NCBI GenBank assembly: GCA_037355855.1
Contig: CM074766.1
Span: 434,001 to 498,000, forward strand
Source: Pseudo-nitzschia pungens
Taxonomy: Eukaryota > Bacillariophyta > Bacillariophyceae > Bacillariales > Bacillariaceae
Reading direction: 5' to 3'
Length of the DNA: 64,000 nucleotides
In this document: positions 10,702-21,163 of the stretch, one piece after another
Layout: each line of letters starts with the position of its first letter
Numbering within the stretch: the stretch's first letter is position 1
Notes under the pieces: model-generated
Seen by the model: only the letters and a program-made list of their open reading frames with translations
Database searches by the model: none
Told to the model about the DNA's origin: nothing
Translations under genes and position numbers: made by a program

Positions 10702-12401
10702 CGCAACAAAACACGGTTGTATTGTGTTATTACAGCAGCGGAAGGATTAGCAGTAGCAGTAGCAGTAGCAGTAGCTGAAGTTTCGATCCGTGGCTCGGTT
10801 GGAGACAAGGAAGTTCAAGGAACAGGAAAAATGTGGAGGAATCAAGATTGGTTGTAAGTTGTACAAGTAAGGTTAACCAGTAACCTACTCGTACCGTACA
10901 ATTGACCTTACTCGTACGGTGAGGGATGCTCGATAAAGGTATGTTGATAGTTGATATGATGTACAGTAAGTAAGCTTAACCGTTAGTCGTATTTTTTGAT
11001 GAACCACAGCGATCGAATGTGCGGTGTCTGCCCGTCAATCCGTCCCTCACATTACATCCACGCATCAATCCTCATTCCGTTCAGGGGTCAGATTCCGTTG
11101 TCTCTGCAAAAAGTCCCTTGCCAAGATCAACAAAAATAATCTTCGGTTCCTTCGCTGTTCCCCAGACAGAGAAATGAGTTTTTTGCATTGTTTGCTCTAG
11201 ACTTTGAACCCAGGGAAGAATGTCTTCTTCTTGTTGAGTCATCTCCTGGCGGTGGTTCGTACTACTAGTACTAGTAGTACTACTAGTAATAATAATACGA
11301 ACTTCCACCATGGATGATGATGCTACTAGATAGTAACGGACCTCCCCCCTTCCCCCTATTACTAGTAGTAGTAGTAGTTTCTTCTTGAAGAAGATCGCAA
11401 AGATTATTCCAGGGAGGCACAGCAGCAGTCCTCAGGATTCCTCCTGCAGTGCCCATTGTGGTGTGCACGAGTTCAACTCTTCTACAAAGGATTTTGGTCC
11501 CATAACAAAAACATACTACTAGGAGCCAGCAATAGTATTACTACTTTTAGAGTTGTAGTAAGGTTTACGTGGTAGTACTATGAGATCGAAATAATTTTGA
11601 TTCTCGTCCTCTTCTGCTGCTGCTCACCGGCCATAAGAAAGAAGCTGGTTGATAATGGAGTTTGCCAATGCTGCATTCTCCATCTGAAAACCAGATTTGC
11701 GTGGCATTACATGATAGACCTACGAGCATGGTAGATGCCAGAAATCATCACCGCCGGTAACAACTACTACTACTAGTAACAGTACCGGTACCGTAGTTGT
11801 TATGGTGAACATGAAATGCGGTGTTGCGTAAGGTTTTACCCTGTTTTGATGCAGACAAAAAATGTAACGAGTGCGATCTCTTCGCTAAAAATACTACCGT
11901 ATTACTACCCCTGGTCCGAAAAACCGAACCGATGACTCTTCTGTATCCGGTCCTAAATACCGGTAATTACTGTATCATTTATTAAGGTAGAAATGTGTAG
12001 AATTTGTTCCAAATTTTTTACCAGAAAATTAAAATCGGTGCGCATCAAAACCACCGTGTTAAAACACACACAAAATTAAATTACTAGCGCTATCACCGGT
12101 AAAATCACATTTCTAGGGCAGTAAAAGCTGACTTTGAGTCCCAATGAAGGTATTAACTACTCGTAGTGTCTAACCAGGCATAGAGAGTTTGTTGAGGAGA
12201 GTTTAACCCAAAAAGAATGGTTTGAATTGGTTGAAAACTGATCCCAAGTGCAAAGATTTTCGCTATCTTGCCCAGTATTTCGGACCAGAGGTAGTATTCC
12301 AAGTGCTAACGTTCCGCCGGGCCACACACAACTTAGAATCAGGATAACCTTTAAACAGCATCGCGTAAATCATCTAAGCCTCGCCGGTCGTCTCAACAAC
12401 G
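10702..12401. other. AT-rich spacer between divergent genes with self-complementary repeats
   Basis: This 1.7-kb spacer carries GTAAGGTTA- and GTAACCTA-type words at 10867-10900, the word GTAAGGTTTAC near 11560 and the ACTAGT/AGTACT repeat described separately. A minus-strand frame at 11081-11311 (76 codons) contains a short protein-like patch ending near its stop. It begins inside the simple repeat and has no recognisable family, so I do not call it a gene. Confidence 0.45.
11262..11296. repeat. ACTAGT/AGTACT self-complementary repeat
   Basis: Alternating ACTAGT and AGTACT words run for about 30 bases, merging into AATAATAAT. Both words are their own reverse complements, so the tract can fold on itself. 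Similar tracts occur near 31.2 and 52.4 kb. Confidence 0.85.
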
Positions 12402-13442
12402 ATGATGACTCACGAAGAACAAACCAAAGAAAGATCCTTGCCGTCCAGCATGTCTGTGACTGCGGGAGATGGCGATCCATCGAAAACCGTCAAAGCGACG
12501 CCGAACGAATGGAAGGGACGCGCTACGGGCTTCTCTTCCGTCATCGCGCTTCTGATTCTTTCGACAGCATCGTTGATCTGCGGTATCTACTCCTTTTCGA
12601 ATTGCGATTTCCTGACCCGAAACGTCACACTAAGCGGCGACTATTCATCGGGGGGCTACACAGCTGCCTGCAATCACTTGAGCTACGATCTGCAAGGCGA
12701 AGCGAATGACTTTCAACAAGAAGTATGCAACTCTGTGATGCGGCCCCACGGAATCGGTTTCGTCAACTGGCAGTCTACCGTTGATGGGACCGACCAGGAA
12801 GCCTGCTTTTCCTACGAGCAACAAATGCCATGGGGAAAGGACAGACCCGTCTTCGACAACGCGTTTGGCGCGAGTCGCGTCTTTTCCATCGTGGGCATCG
12901 TTTTTGGCGCCTTTGCCTGGTGCACCCTCACCTGCAACATGTACATCGATCAGCAACGACTGAAGGGGATGACCTGCTATTACTTGGTCGCGGCATTCTT
13001 TCACGGCATATCTCTCCTGGTGTTTCTATCCGACGTTTGCGAGGCGGGATTTTTCCAAAACTACCTCGTTCCGCCCTCGCAACGAGAAAGCGCGGATGGT
13101 GGTCCGTTCGACCGGGTCACCGACGATGTCACCGTGACGTGTTCGCGGAGCACGGGAGCGAACGCGGCGATTGGCGCTGTTGTCCTGTACACCTTGTGCG
13201 ACGTGGTAGCCTCTTGTCTCGTGATCCCGTTCTACGAAGAACAATGCTATCGCGCGAGCTACAGAGCCGCCGAGCAAAGGCTCGGCCGGGAGAAAGAACA
13301 ACAAGATGCAACCTCGCCTCCGACAAAAGCAAGCCCTCCACCGGGACCAGGCTCGATACAACACAAATCGATACAACACAAATCGAGCGGTCGAAAACCC
13401 CACTTGACATCGGACGAACGATTTTTTGGCAATTCCGTCTGA
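12402..13442 (+). CDS. Four-helix membrane protein of unknown function
   Basis: A 346-residue protein with four predicted membrane helices. Helix 1 lies at about residues 43-66 (SVIALLILSTASLICGIYSF), helix 2 at about 160-183 (VFSIVGIVFGAFAWCTLTCN), helix 3 at about 190-213 (YYLVAAFFHGISLLVFLSDV) and helix 4 at about 254-278 (AIGAVVLYTLCDVVASCLVI). The first extracytoplasmic loop is long and contains several Cys, which suggests disulfides; the second has two more. The N- and C-terminal tails are polar and disordered. The layout is claudin- or tetraspan-like, but I see no diagnostic motif of either family. Uncharacterised families with this shape are common in diatoms. Two in-frame ATGs (12402 and 12405) open the gene and make no practical difference. 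Confidence 0.7.
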   Translation: MMTHEEQTKERSLPSSMSVTAGDGDPSKTVKATPNEWKGRATGFSSVIALLILSTASLICGIYSFSNCDFLTRNVTLSGDYSSGGYTAACNHLSYDLQGEANDFQQEVCNSVMRPHGIGFVNWQSTVDGTDQEACFSYEQQMPWGKDRPVFDNAFGASRVFSIVGIVFGAFAWCTLTCNMYIDQQRLKGMTCYYLVAAFFHGISLLVFLSDVCEAGFFQNYLVPPSQRESADGGPFDRVTDDVTVTCSRSTGANAAIGAVVLYTLCDVVASCLVIPFYEEQCYRASYRAAEQRLGREKEQQDATSPPTKASPPPGPGSIQHKSIQHKSSGRKPHLTSDERFFGNSV

Positions 13443-14185
13443 AAAGGGATCGAGTCGTTTTGCTTGCTGAGACGAATAGTAACACGTTTTCTATCCAATC
13501 CATTTTACACGCATTGGGACTAATTGTACACATATCACAGTAAAGTAGTAATAATCAACCAACTGGTGCCGCTAGTAGTATCAAATGACTTAATGATGGT
13601 GCTGGTGATCCGGGCCTTTTAAAATCTGTCTTCTTGTGTGTACTTTGTAACAGAGATAAGCTTTTTGGTTGGGCTCTTATAATATGATCCTGCTGTTTCT
13701 TGTGGTTTGTGGTCCTCCATTCTTCTCTGCCTCCTGTTCCTTTTACTTGACGTTGTTCTTTCTTGCTGGTTGATTAGTACCTGCCCTCCATTGAAAAAAT
13801 CCCACTACACCCGCTGCATTGAACATGTATAGAATAAGATGTATTAAAGTCCATGTCCGTTTCCGTCTCTTGCTGCTCAAAGGTGCAAACGAAGCAACAT
13901 TGCTCTTATCACTCGACTTGTAGTGGCAACTGGACTACTACTTGCACCTACGTAAGGCTTACTACTACTAGTTCTTGCTGTTGCCCTTTCACAACATTGT
14001 ACCGTACAAGTACAGTAACCTTACCACATACCTACCGGTAAGATATGTGTATTATGATGTGCTATGATCAATTATATGAATAACGCACTACTCCAACCAT
14101 ACCACATCCCACATCCCACATCCCACTAGATACCACCGCAATACAACGCAACACAATACAACAAAGCAATCCCTCGCACTCCGAG
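13443..14185. other. Spacer with GTAAGGCTTAC and GTAACCTTAC motifs
   Basis: No gene is seen. GTAAGGCTTAC stands at 13952-13962 and GTAACCTTAC at 14015-14024, followed by ACCGGTAAG. The words are within 100 bases of each other and 150-250 bases upstream of the next start codon. Confidence 0.5.
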
Positions 14186-15766
14186 ATGCGTCGCCGGTGC
14201 TCCTCCGGATCGTGTTCCTGCACTCTCACGAGCCACACGCATTGTCCCATTGTCCCGAGACGACGATTCGCTCGATGGCTCTGGCCTGCCGTGGCGATAA
14301 AAGTCGCCGTCGTTTTCTTTGTCTCCGTGCTCGGGCGGGATTTCTGCGAAAGGGCCGAGGCGCTCTCGATCAAGCATCATTCGACTTTGACCGCTGTAAA
14401 GAATCATCATCGTCCTCTCGGTCGTCCTCGCTTCCGTCCTCGGTGGAAGCTGCAAGCGTCGGCTGGATCCGAAGTGGAATCCGGCGGCGGGAGATACCTC
14501 GCGCTGTTTGACGACTACCAGGCGGTGAAAGGTCCCTACTTTTTTGCCCTCTTCGACCAGCTCCTGGAGCTCGCGCTCGCCACTACCAACGATGCGGGTA
14601 AGATTGTGGATGAAACAGAAACAAAAACAGAAACAGATGCCACGACGACCACTACAACGATCGCTGCTTCCCTCCCTCCCCGGCACATGGTCGTTTTGAC
14701 GACGCGCAGGGACCTGGAGCTGCGCAAGCACGAAAAAGTCCATTGCAACCCGAAACGACAACGACAAGACCAACAATAGCAACCCATCATCCACCCAAGG
14801 CAATTTCAATGCGGGAAACGATGCTCGTCGTTCCTCCGAATCAAAATCCGAATCCGGGTGGAACGACGAGCCGGCGATACGCTCGTGGCTGCAGGACCTG
14901 CAATCCGAGCTCGAGCTGGAAAGGTTTCCAGATCTGATCGTCATGGACGACTGGAATCCGCTGCGTCTGGAACAAACTCGGTGGTTGACGAGCGAGGAGG
15001 AGGAGGACGACGACGCTTGCGAAACCACACCAACCACAACGGACCACGACGTCATGGTCGCTCCTTCCGTGGTCTGGCTCTGCGGAACCTTCAGTGCCTA
15101 CCACACGCGGCACCTCCTCCGGACCAGCGGATTCGACGCCTGGATCCGGAAGCGTTGCTGCGCTGGCAAAGGCAGAGGCAACACCAACGCCAAAAGCAAG
15201 AGCGGAAACATCGCCGCCCTTGCCTGCTGGATCGGGGAGGGAGCCGGAGCGGCCTGCGCCGCCGAGTCCATGCAAGCACCGGCCAGAGCACGGGGGGACT
15301 CGGCAAGTGACGCGGCCGAGTGGCAGCCCCTCGGGCTGGGCCTGGTCTCCGACGACGAAGCCGATAGGGTGGCGGCGGTCCTGGCTCCACCACCGGCACC
15401 ACCAAGCAATGGCGATGGCAATGGCAATGGCGAAGTGAAAGCGAAAGTGAAAGTGAAAGTGAAAGCAAACACCAAAATCCAAACGCAAATCCAAAGTTGC
15501 ACGCTCGCGCCCGCTCCCACGCCGGTGTCTACGCCTGGGCGCAGCCTCCCTCCGGGGAGGCCACACGGTTTGTCCTCCGGCCGTCCCAGAACGGGGCGAT
15601 GGAAGACTACCGGTGCGATCTGGATCCCCTCCCGGCCCTCGACATCGACGACCTCGAAAACGATGGCGAAAGAGAGGGAGTCGCTTGCTGGGGGGAGCCC
15701 TCCATCGATCCGTCTCGCGCGGCCCAAGCGGGGGGAATCGGGGGTTCGGAGTGGTGGGAGGAATGA
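14186..15766 (+). CDS. Peptidase S51 / dipeptidase E-like protein lacking the nucleophile, in three exons
   Basis: The coding frame changes twice, and both changes are explained by phase-0 GT-AG introns: 14738-14870 and 15435-15496. Joined, the exons give about 461 residues. The N-terminus has a basic stretch and a hydrophobic segment, perhaps a signal or transit peptide. The body follows the S51 layout: strand-rich RYLALFDDYQ, the VVLTTRRDLEL region, DLIVMDDWNP, VWLCGTFSAYHTRHLLRTSG and the turn that should carry the catalytic serine, here ACWIGEGAGAACAAE. Dipeptidase E has a serine where this protein shows Gly (GWSAGA against GEGAGA), so it is probably not a working serine peptidase. The C-terminal exon (VYAWAQPPSGEATRFVLRP) matches the family's final strands. 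Instead of introns, indels in the simple repeats could explain the frame changes. The fold call is moderate; the loss of serine is visible directly. Confidence 0.6.
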
Positions 15767-15929
15767 GTGCGGGCGAGCGTTCGAGCGGTGGCGAGCGTTC
15801 GAACGAGCAAGCAAGCGAGGACCCAAACCGCAAACAGAACACAATGCTACCTATTATATTATATAATACTACTAATACTAATAATACGGTTGAGCCCGCT
15901 GTTTGGGGAGGAGTGGATAGGATAGGTTT

Positions 15930-15959
15930 GGACTGGACTGGACTGGACTGGACTGGACT
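15930..15959. repeat. (GACTG)n pentanucleotide repeat
   Basis: Six tandem GACTG units lie about 165 bases after the S51-like gene. Confidence 0.85.
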
Positions 15960-16164
15960 ATCCCGCTGCCACGGATCAATCAAAAAAGTACGTGGACAAG
16001 AAGCTGGGTGCAATGCGATGACCGTTGCACCCCTGCAATCCTTCCTTCGAGGGTACATGCGCAAGGGATATCTTTCGATGTTGGAAACCAAAACCGATGG
16101 GAGGAGATGGAATGGAACGAAATTTGTTTGTGCTTGCGCTTGCGGGGGTCGCGAGTGAAGGAAA

Positions 16165-16185
16165 AGAAACGAAACGAAACGAAAC
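16165..16185. repeat. (GAAAC)n pentanucleotide repeat
   Basis: Four GAAAC units stand in tandem. The same unit recurs near 39.29 and 49.83 kb. Confidence 0.8.
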
Positions 16186-17189
16186 CAAAGGCATGATGAA
16201 CGCATCGCTGCCGGAATTCAAGCACAAAACGGTCTAGAACCACGAATATCAACTTGCAGACCGACTGACTGACAAGCATTGGTTCCTCCCAATGGAGGTA
16301 ATGTTACCGTAAGGACGCAACAGACCAGAACCATTTCGAGGGTCGATATTAATGATTGTAATTATTATTATCATTAATTGGTCTCCCGTACTGCACACGC
16401 ACGAGCGGAGACGGAGATGGGACACGCTTGGCAGTGCATGCGAGGCACGGCAACCACGCAGAGAACGGCGCGCTCTTGACGGGACGCAATGCATTCGGCA
16501 CCATTGAATGAATCGACGACGAGAAAACCACCACCAAGCAGTGGCAACGGAAGAGACGCAGAGGGATTGGCTCGAATGGGAAAGAGTTGTATGGTCAAGA
16601 CTGCCACACGCACTGCCGATGAGCAATCACAATCCGGATCGACGCACAGCGCGGTGCCTGCGAGCCACCTGTTTCAACCTGCATTCAGCATTCGGTTGAC
16701 ATAAAGTACACGTAGTATCAGCCGTCGTTGCCAGCGATTTGCGCAGCCAAGATTCGTCTGCTTTGAAGAAAAACGATCACTTAGAAGAGGAGCTTTCCGA
16801 GAACGATTGTTGCTGATGCGTTATTGGCATCATTGGGAGGCACTGAATGAGAAAGTCGAAATCGGACAGGTAGACAAAGAGCCACAGAGTTTGTGCGGAA
16901 TCCCAGTCGGTTCCATGAAACGAAGAAGCATAGGAATGGAAACAAATAATATATCACCTATTGCAAGATGGAAACGTCAGTTTTCGGTTTCACGCACAGT
17001 CTGAGCGAGAACTAGAATTGGAATTAGAGCCATCGAACGAACGATAGCGGTGGCACAAGTAACCGGGAAGGGAAGAGAGAATGAAGGGAAGCCAAAAGAG
17101 AATAATACATATGACCACGTATTACCAGAAAACCTATTTACGAGAGCTATTCACAAGGCTGCATCTCGGATCCCATCTCTTCAACTCTG

Positions 17190-18678
17190 CAGTAAAGGTT
17201 CGAATGATTCGTGTTCCACTGGGCCACAACCTTGTCATCCGAATCATTGAATGAAGCAGCCTCCTCGCTCAAGTCCTTACTCGCCTGGACGCCAAGGTCG
17301 AAATGAAACCGATATCATGTGACACATGCATCAACAAAAAATCAAGAGGCCATTCTGTATTGATGGGTATTCGGGCAACACTATCTATGTTCTCAACGAA
17401 AAAATAGCAGGCGATTGCCACAATCGACCCATCACTCATTTGACTCCTGGTGGCAAGCTCGTTTCAGGCCTTTTCGAGGACTGCACTGAGCGCGCTGTTG
17501 CTTGGCTATGACCCAACACAGCTCGACTCCGGTCACTTCGAGCGCAAAGTCCTCCAACTGGTGTTTTGCTTCGGATCGTTCCGCAGTCACCAATGCCTCG
17601 AGGTATTCGTTGCGTCGGTAAGCCCAGAGGAGTAGCCTCCTCAGCTCTGGGTAATCCTTTGGATGTTCGCTCGACTCACTTCTTGCTGGACTTTTTGATG
17701 TGATCTAATAGTCGCTATCTCTTTCACTTGACTCTTCGTAGCTCTACCGTCTCTATTTATTTTGATTTTGAATATTCGTTTGTCTATCAGGTTGGCAATG
17801 AAATGACATAAAAATCCAATAGGGTAAACCTTACCTTCAACTTTGGCTATCAGGTTGACGATTCAATACATTAAAATCCAATAGGGCACCTTCAATCCAA
17901 TAGGATATCCTCCATCCAATAGGGCACATTCAATCCGATAGGGCCTATATCCATAGACACAGGGAATCAGAGCGATAAAGAAAGTATTTGTCATGATGAA
18001 TTCAGTACTATCAATATCAAAATTATGATGATGTGCGTCACTTATCTGCTGTTTGGGACCACTCGGAGTCGTATTTTTTTTTAAGCAAATTTTGATGAAA
18101 CTCCATCAACGAATTGGATCACTGAACGAACAAACCGAAGTTAATTTTCCGGGTGTCGAACGTTCGACCAGTATCAATCGAAATCGCCCCGTAAGAATGT
18201 ATGTGATATAACCTCTGTCGAGGGTCCGAGTTTCAAAATTGTTTTTCTGTCGCTTATACCGATCATAGAAATGCAGGCTTGGGGTTATTATGACACGTTC
18301 CGTCGACGTGCGATAGATGGATTGATTGATTGATTCCTTCGAAGCGTAGTCCGATTAAAACATCCGACTGCAGCGGTTCGAACAGCCCGAAAAAAGGTCT
18401 CGCAGAACTTTTCTTCAAAGTTTCCGCCCAAAATCAATCAAAGAAACAATTTCCATCCACTGCAGGTTCGAATGGAGGAAAAATTTGATTCCAACGCTTG
18501 AACTGTCGACGCTAAGCATGCTAGTCAGTAGAACCGCCCGTATTGCGATGGGAGTCGCAAAGACAAAATTGACAGCGTTGATATCTGATGGAATCAATAG
18601 ATCGATGCACACTCTGCGGATGGGATCCTTTTCCGGAAACACTGGTTTCGCAAGCGACATCCGCAAGAGCCCTATCAT
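17190..18678 (-). pseudogene. Decayed or unusual coding stretch, stop-interrupted
   Basis: Read by hand on the minus strand, one frame starting at the ATG at 18678 stays nearly open for about 1 kb with only five stops, four of them TGA. First come 87 open codons (MIGLLRMSLAKPVF...), then about 80 codons ending near 18106, about 89 codons to near 17836, and about 60 codons to near 17652. Downstream the protein-like reading moves between frames: one block contains HPKDYPELRRLLLWAYRRN, the next MSDGSIVAIACYFFVENIDS and the last DLSEEAASFNDSDDKVVAQW, with a stop near 17192. I recognise no family. The most likely explanation is a decayed gene or element remnant. A spliced gene with unrecognised introns is possible. 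Its ATG is only 40 bases from the divergent start at 18718. Confidence 0.3.
17812..17943. repeat. Irregular TCCAATAGGG repeat cluster
   Basis: Five copies of TCCAATAGG(G/A), one changed to TCCGATAGGG, occur within 130 bases at uneven spacing. The first is followed by GTAAACCTTAC. The cluster lies inside the decayed minus-strand stretch. Confidence 0.75.
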
Positions 18679-18717
18679 TCACAATCCATCAAGGCACCAA
18701 TCCACAACAAACCAGCA

Positions 18718-19807
18718 ATGACATCCCTGACAATGTCCGTCGTTGTAGAAGACGGCATCGACGATCACAGCGCGGGCCTCTCCGTGATCATGGAAGAAGA
18801 ATCGTGTGCTTCTTCGATCTTCACCGAACCAGCCGAGGACATTGGAACCGTGGCGCTGGTCGAACCCACTGGTGTGGCTTGCAACAGAAACAGCCAAGGG
18901 GACAGCGACGAACAACTTCCCGGAAAGTCAAAGGACGGAAACACCAAATCTAACCGACCGACCCAGATCCAGGTTCCGGCTGGAGAGACGAAACGAACCA
19001 TCACGAAACTATTTGAGTACAAGAAAAAGCTTGCCATTGTGTGGAAGAGACTGGAAAAGACCGAACGAAGGCTTTTGATGGAGCACGATCGCAACCTCAA
19101 GGTCGTGCCAACCCCACCCCCACCTTCACCCACACCACTACCAACTGAGGATGCCCCGGGTATTCCCGTAAGAATCACGGTGGAAACCAAGGACGCTTGC
19201 GTACCTCCCGCGGAAGAATCCCCGCTTCCGAAAAGTCCTCCCGGGGAGATCCTGGAGCCCAACGAAGAACCCGAACTCAACGTCGAAGTGCCGGACAGCC
19301 CGGTCCCCGATGATTCCTCTCTCCGGGACACAACGTCTTTGAGAGGCGCATCCACCGACCGCAAGGACGTTCTGGAATTCATGCTGGATTCCCTGGGCGT
19401 CGACAAGATGTGCGGCCTGGACGACGAGGTGGTCCTAGAGGCCGCGATTGCCACGCATCCCCATCGGCAGCGATTGCGCCCTCCGTCGTTCGTGGTACCA
19501 GTCTCGTCTCCCCTGCCTCTCGCCGGCAGCCCCCCGGACGACGCGGTGTTGGTGATCCCAACGTCTTCCGGAAAGGAGTACCGGACCCTCCCAGGAGAAG
19601 CTGATCCACAGGGCTCTGTTCTGGAGCAACAAGCTGGTCCGCCACAAACAAAAGGAACGGAGACGCATGATGATCCAGGCCGGCTCCTCCTCGCTTTCGA
19701 CCGTGGATCCCTTCCGGAACGCATTTGACGACGAAGACGATGCAATGGAAGTCTTTGATCAACTGGCCAGTCTCTGTGACCCGCTGGAATTCAGAAGCGA
19801 CGACTAG
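18718..19807 (+). CDS. Disordered acidic protein of unknown function, probably two exons
   Basis: The first reading frame runs to a stop at 19728, but its last 60 codons lose protein character. The neighbouring frame instead gives EKLIHRALFWSNKLVRHKQK and an acidic end (DDEDDAMEVFDQLASLCDPL) that stops at 19807. A GT-AG intron at 19546-19594 (49 bases, phase 0, pyrimidine-rich before the AG) joins the two and gives about 346 residues. A one-base error in the CCCTCCC run would do the same. The N-terminal half has a basic helix (about residues 95-125, LFEYKKKLAIVWKRLEKTER). A long Pro/Glu-rich disordered middle follows, then a short helix (about 220-240, VLEFMLDSLGVDKMCGLDD) and the basic-then-acidic tail. 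I recognise no domain. The composition suggests a regulatory or scaffold protein, which is inference only. Confidence 0.6.
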
Positions 19808-21163
19808 GGAATCCAAGCGTCGCAATGTTCAAATATTACGAAGTTCCTATCCTTGCTTGTGGAATGGCAAGGTGATAGTAGAATATAAACAAATATATCC
19901 TTGGTGTGCATCGGAAAATGTTGCAATGAAATGTTCCCCCTTTGATGTGTCCTTGCAGTAATATGAGAGAAAACGAAGAAGGGAATTCCACGTTTTATGT
20001 GCATATGTGTAATCGTATGATCCGGCAGTCTCTTTGTGATGGTAGCGCTACGGCAAAAACATGAATGTTGAACTGCTCTGGGAACAAAGCTTTGATCTCA
20101 TCAAGTATACGGCTGTCGTCTAGTAGAGCAAGTTCAGTTGCTACATGGCTCTAATATCCTATTTGTAAAACTTCAATGGAATACACCACGTAACGCATTC
20201 TTTAGTAACTACATCCATCAGATTTGAAAGCCTCCTGAACATGAACACGTATGAACCGAAAAAACTGCTTCGTCGGTTAATTTTGTGACCATTCGGAATC
20301 AATCAATCATTTTCTTTTTGCATACTCGATGAGTTTTTTCTTTTTGCGTCACTATCCCGGATGGAAGGGGAAAGGGAAGGACAGACGGTGACACACGGAA
20401 CAATGACGAGCTGATTTTACATAATGTTGGAGAACCTGTATGACACAGATATCGGAGGAAGTTGTTCAAACTCTTATCCCGACGGACCAATGATTGATGA
20501 TAGATCCTTATCGTTCGTTCGGCAAGGTTCAACAAGAACGTAACGGCAAGGATACCGAGCCTTAGAAGGATTTATTGAGATGATGTTCCTGGTATCGGAT
20601 GAACCACTAACTTACTCGTAAAACCTTATGTGTACGTGTACCTAGAACAGATGTACAGTAACGTAAAAATAAAGCGTACCGGCACTTCTAGTAACATGAA
20701 GTGCCGCCTCCTCTGCAGTTTTATAAAGAGCGGAGGGCGAACAACAAAATCTGTTCGGACGTTCGTCCTTGTCCACTTCGGTGACACTTTTTTGGTTGAG
20801 AAATGAAGTAAGGTCACGGTAAAGTAAGGTCTTACGACCACTATTTCTTGGCAATTGAAGAATCGCATTTTAACCCATCCACGACATCTCCCAAGCTTAC
20901 CCACAAGGTCCTTTCCCGAAGACAAACACTTTACAAACCACAGTTACGCAAATCGTATTTTGCTACTGTTCAGTAACAGAAAACAACAAACCGCAACTAC
21001 TGAATACCGCCGAAAAGCGATGACTAAGACAGGAAGCGTTTGTTAACAAAGTTGATTCTACCTATTTCAATCCAATCGAATCCGATTCAATTCAAGTTCC
21101 CCATCATTCGGCAGTCAAACTTGAAATTCAGTTTTATCTTCCTACCTGAGATTCTTTCGGAAA
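19808..21163. other. Spacer upstream of the lipase gene
   Basis: This AT-rich spacer contains GTACGTGTAC near 20630 and the palindrome GTAAGGTCTTAC at 20824-20835. Minus-strand frames at 20299-20535 and 20626-20925 are short and lack features, so I do not call them. Confidence 0.4.

Larger units (their letters stand above)
15767..17189. other. Spacer with microsatellites, no gene seen
   Basis: The stretch contains the pentamer tracts at 15930 and 16165. Frames of 60-125 codons on both strands overlap and lack any domain feature. Confidence 0.35.

Noticed and set aside
14841..16205. A 454-codon minus-strand frame
   Set aside because: It overlaps the S51-like exons in antisense, contains translated simple repeats and shows no domain.
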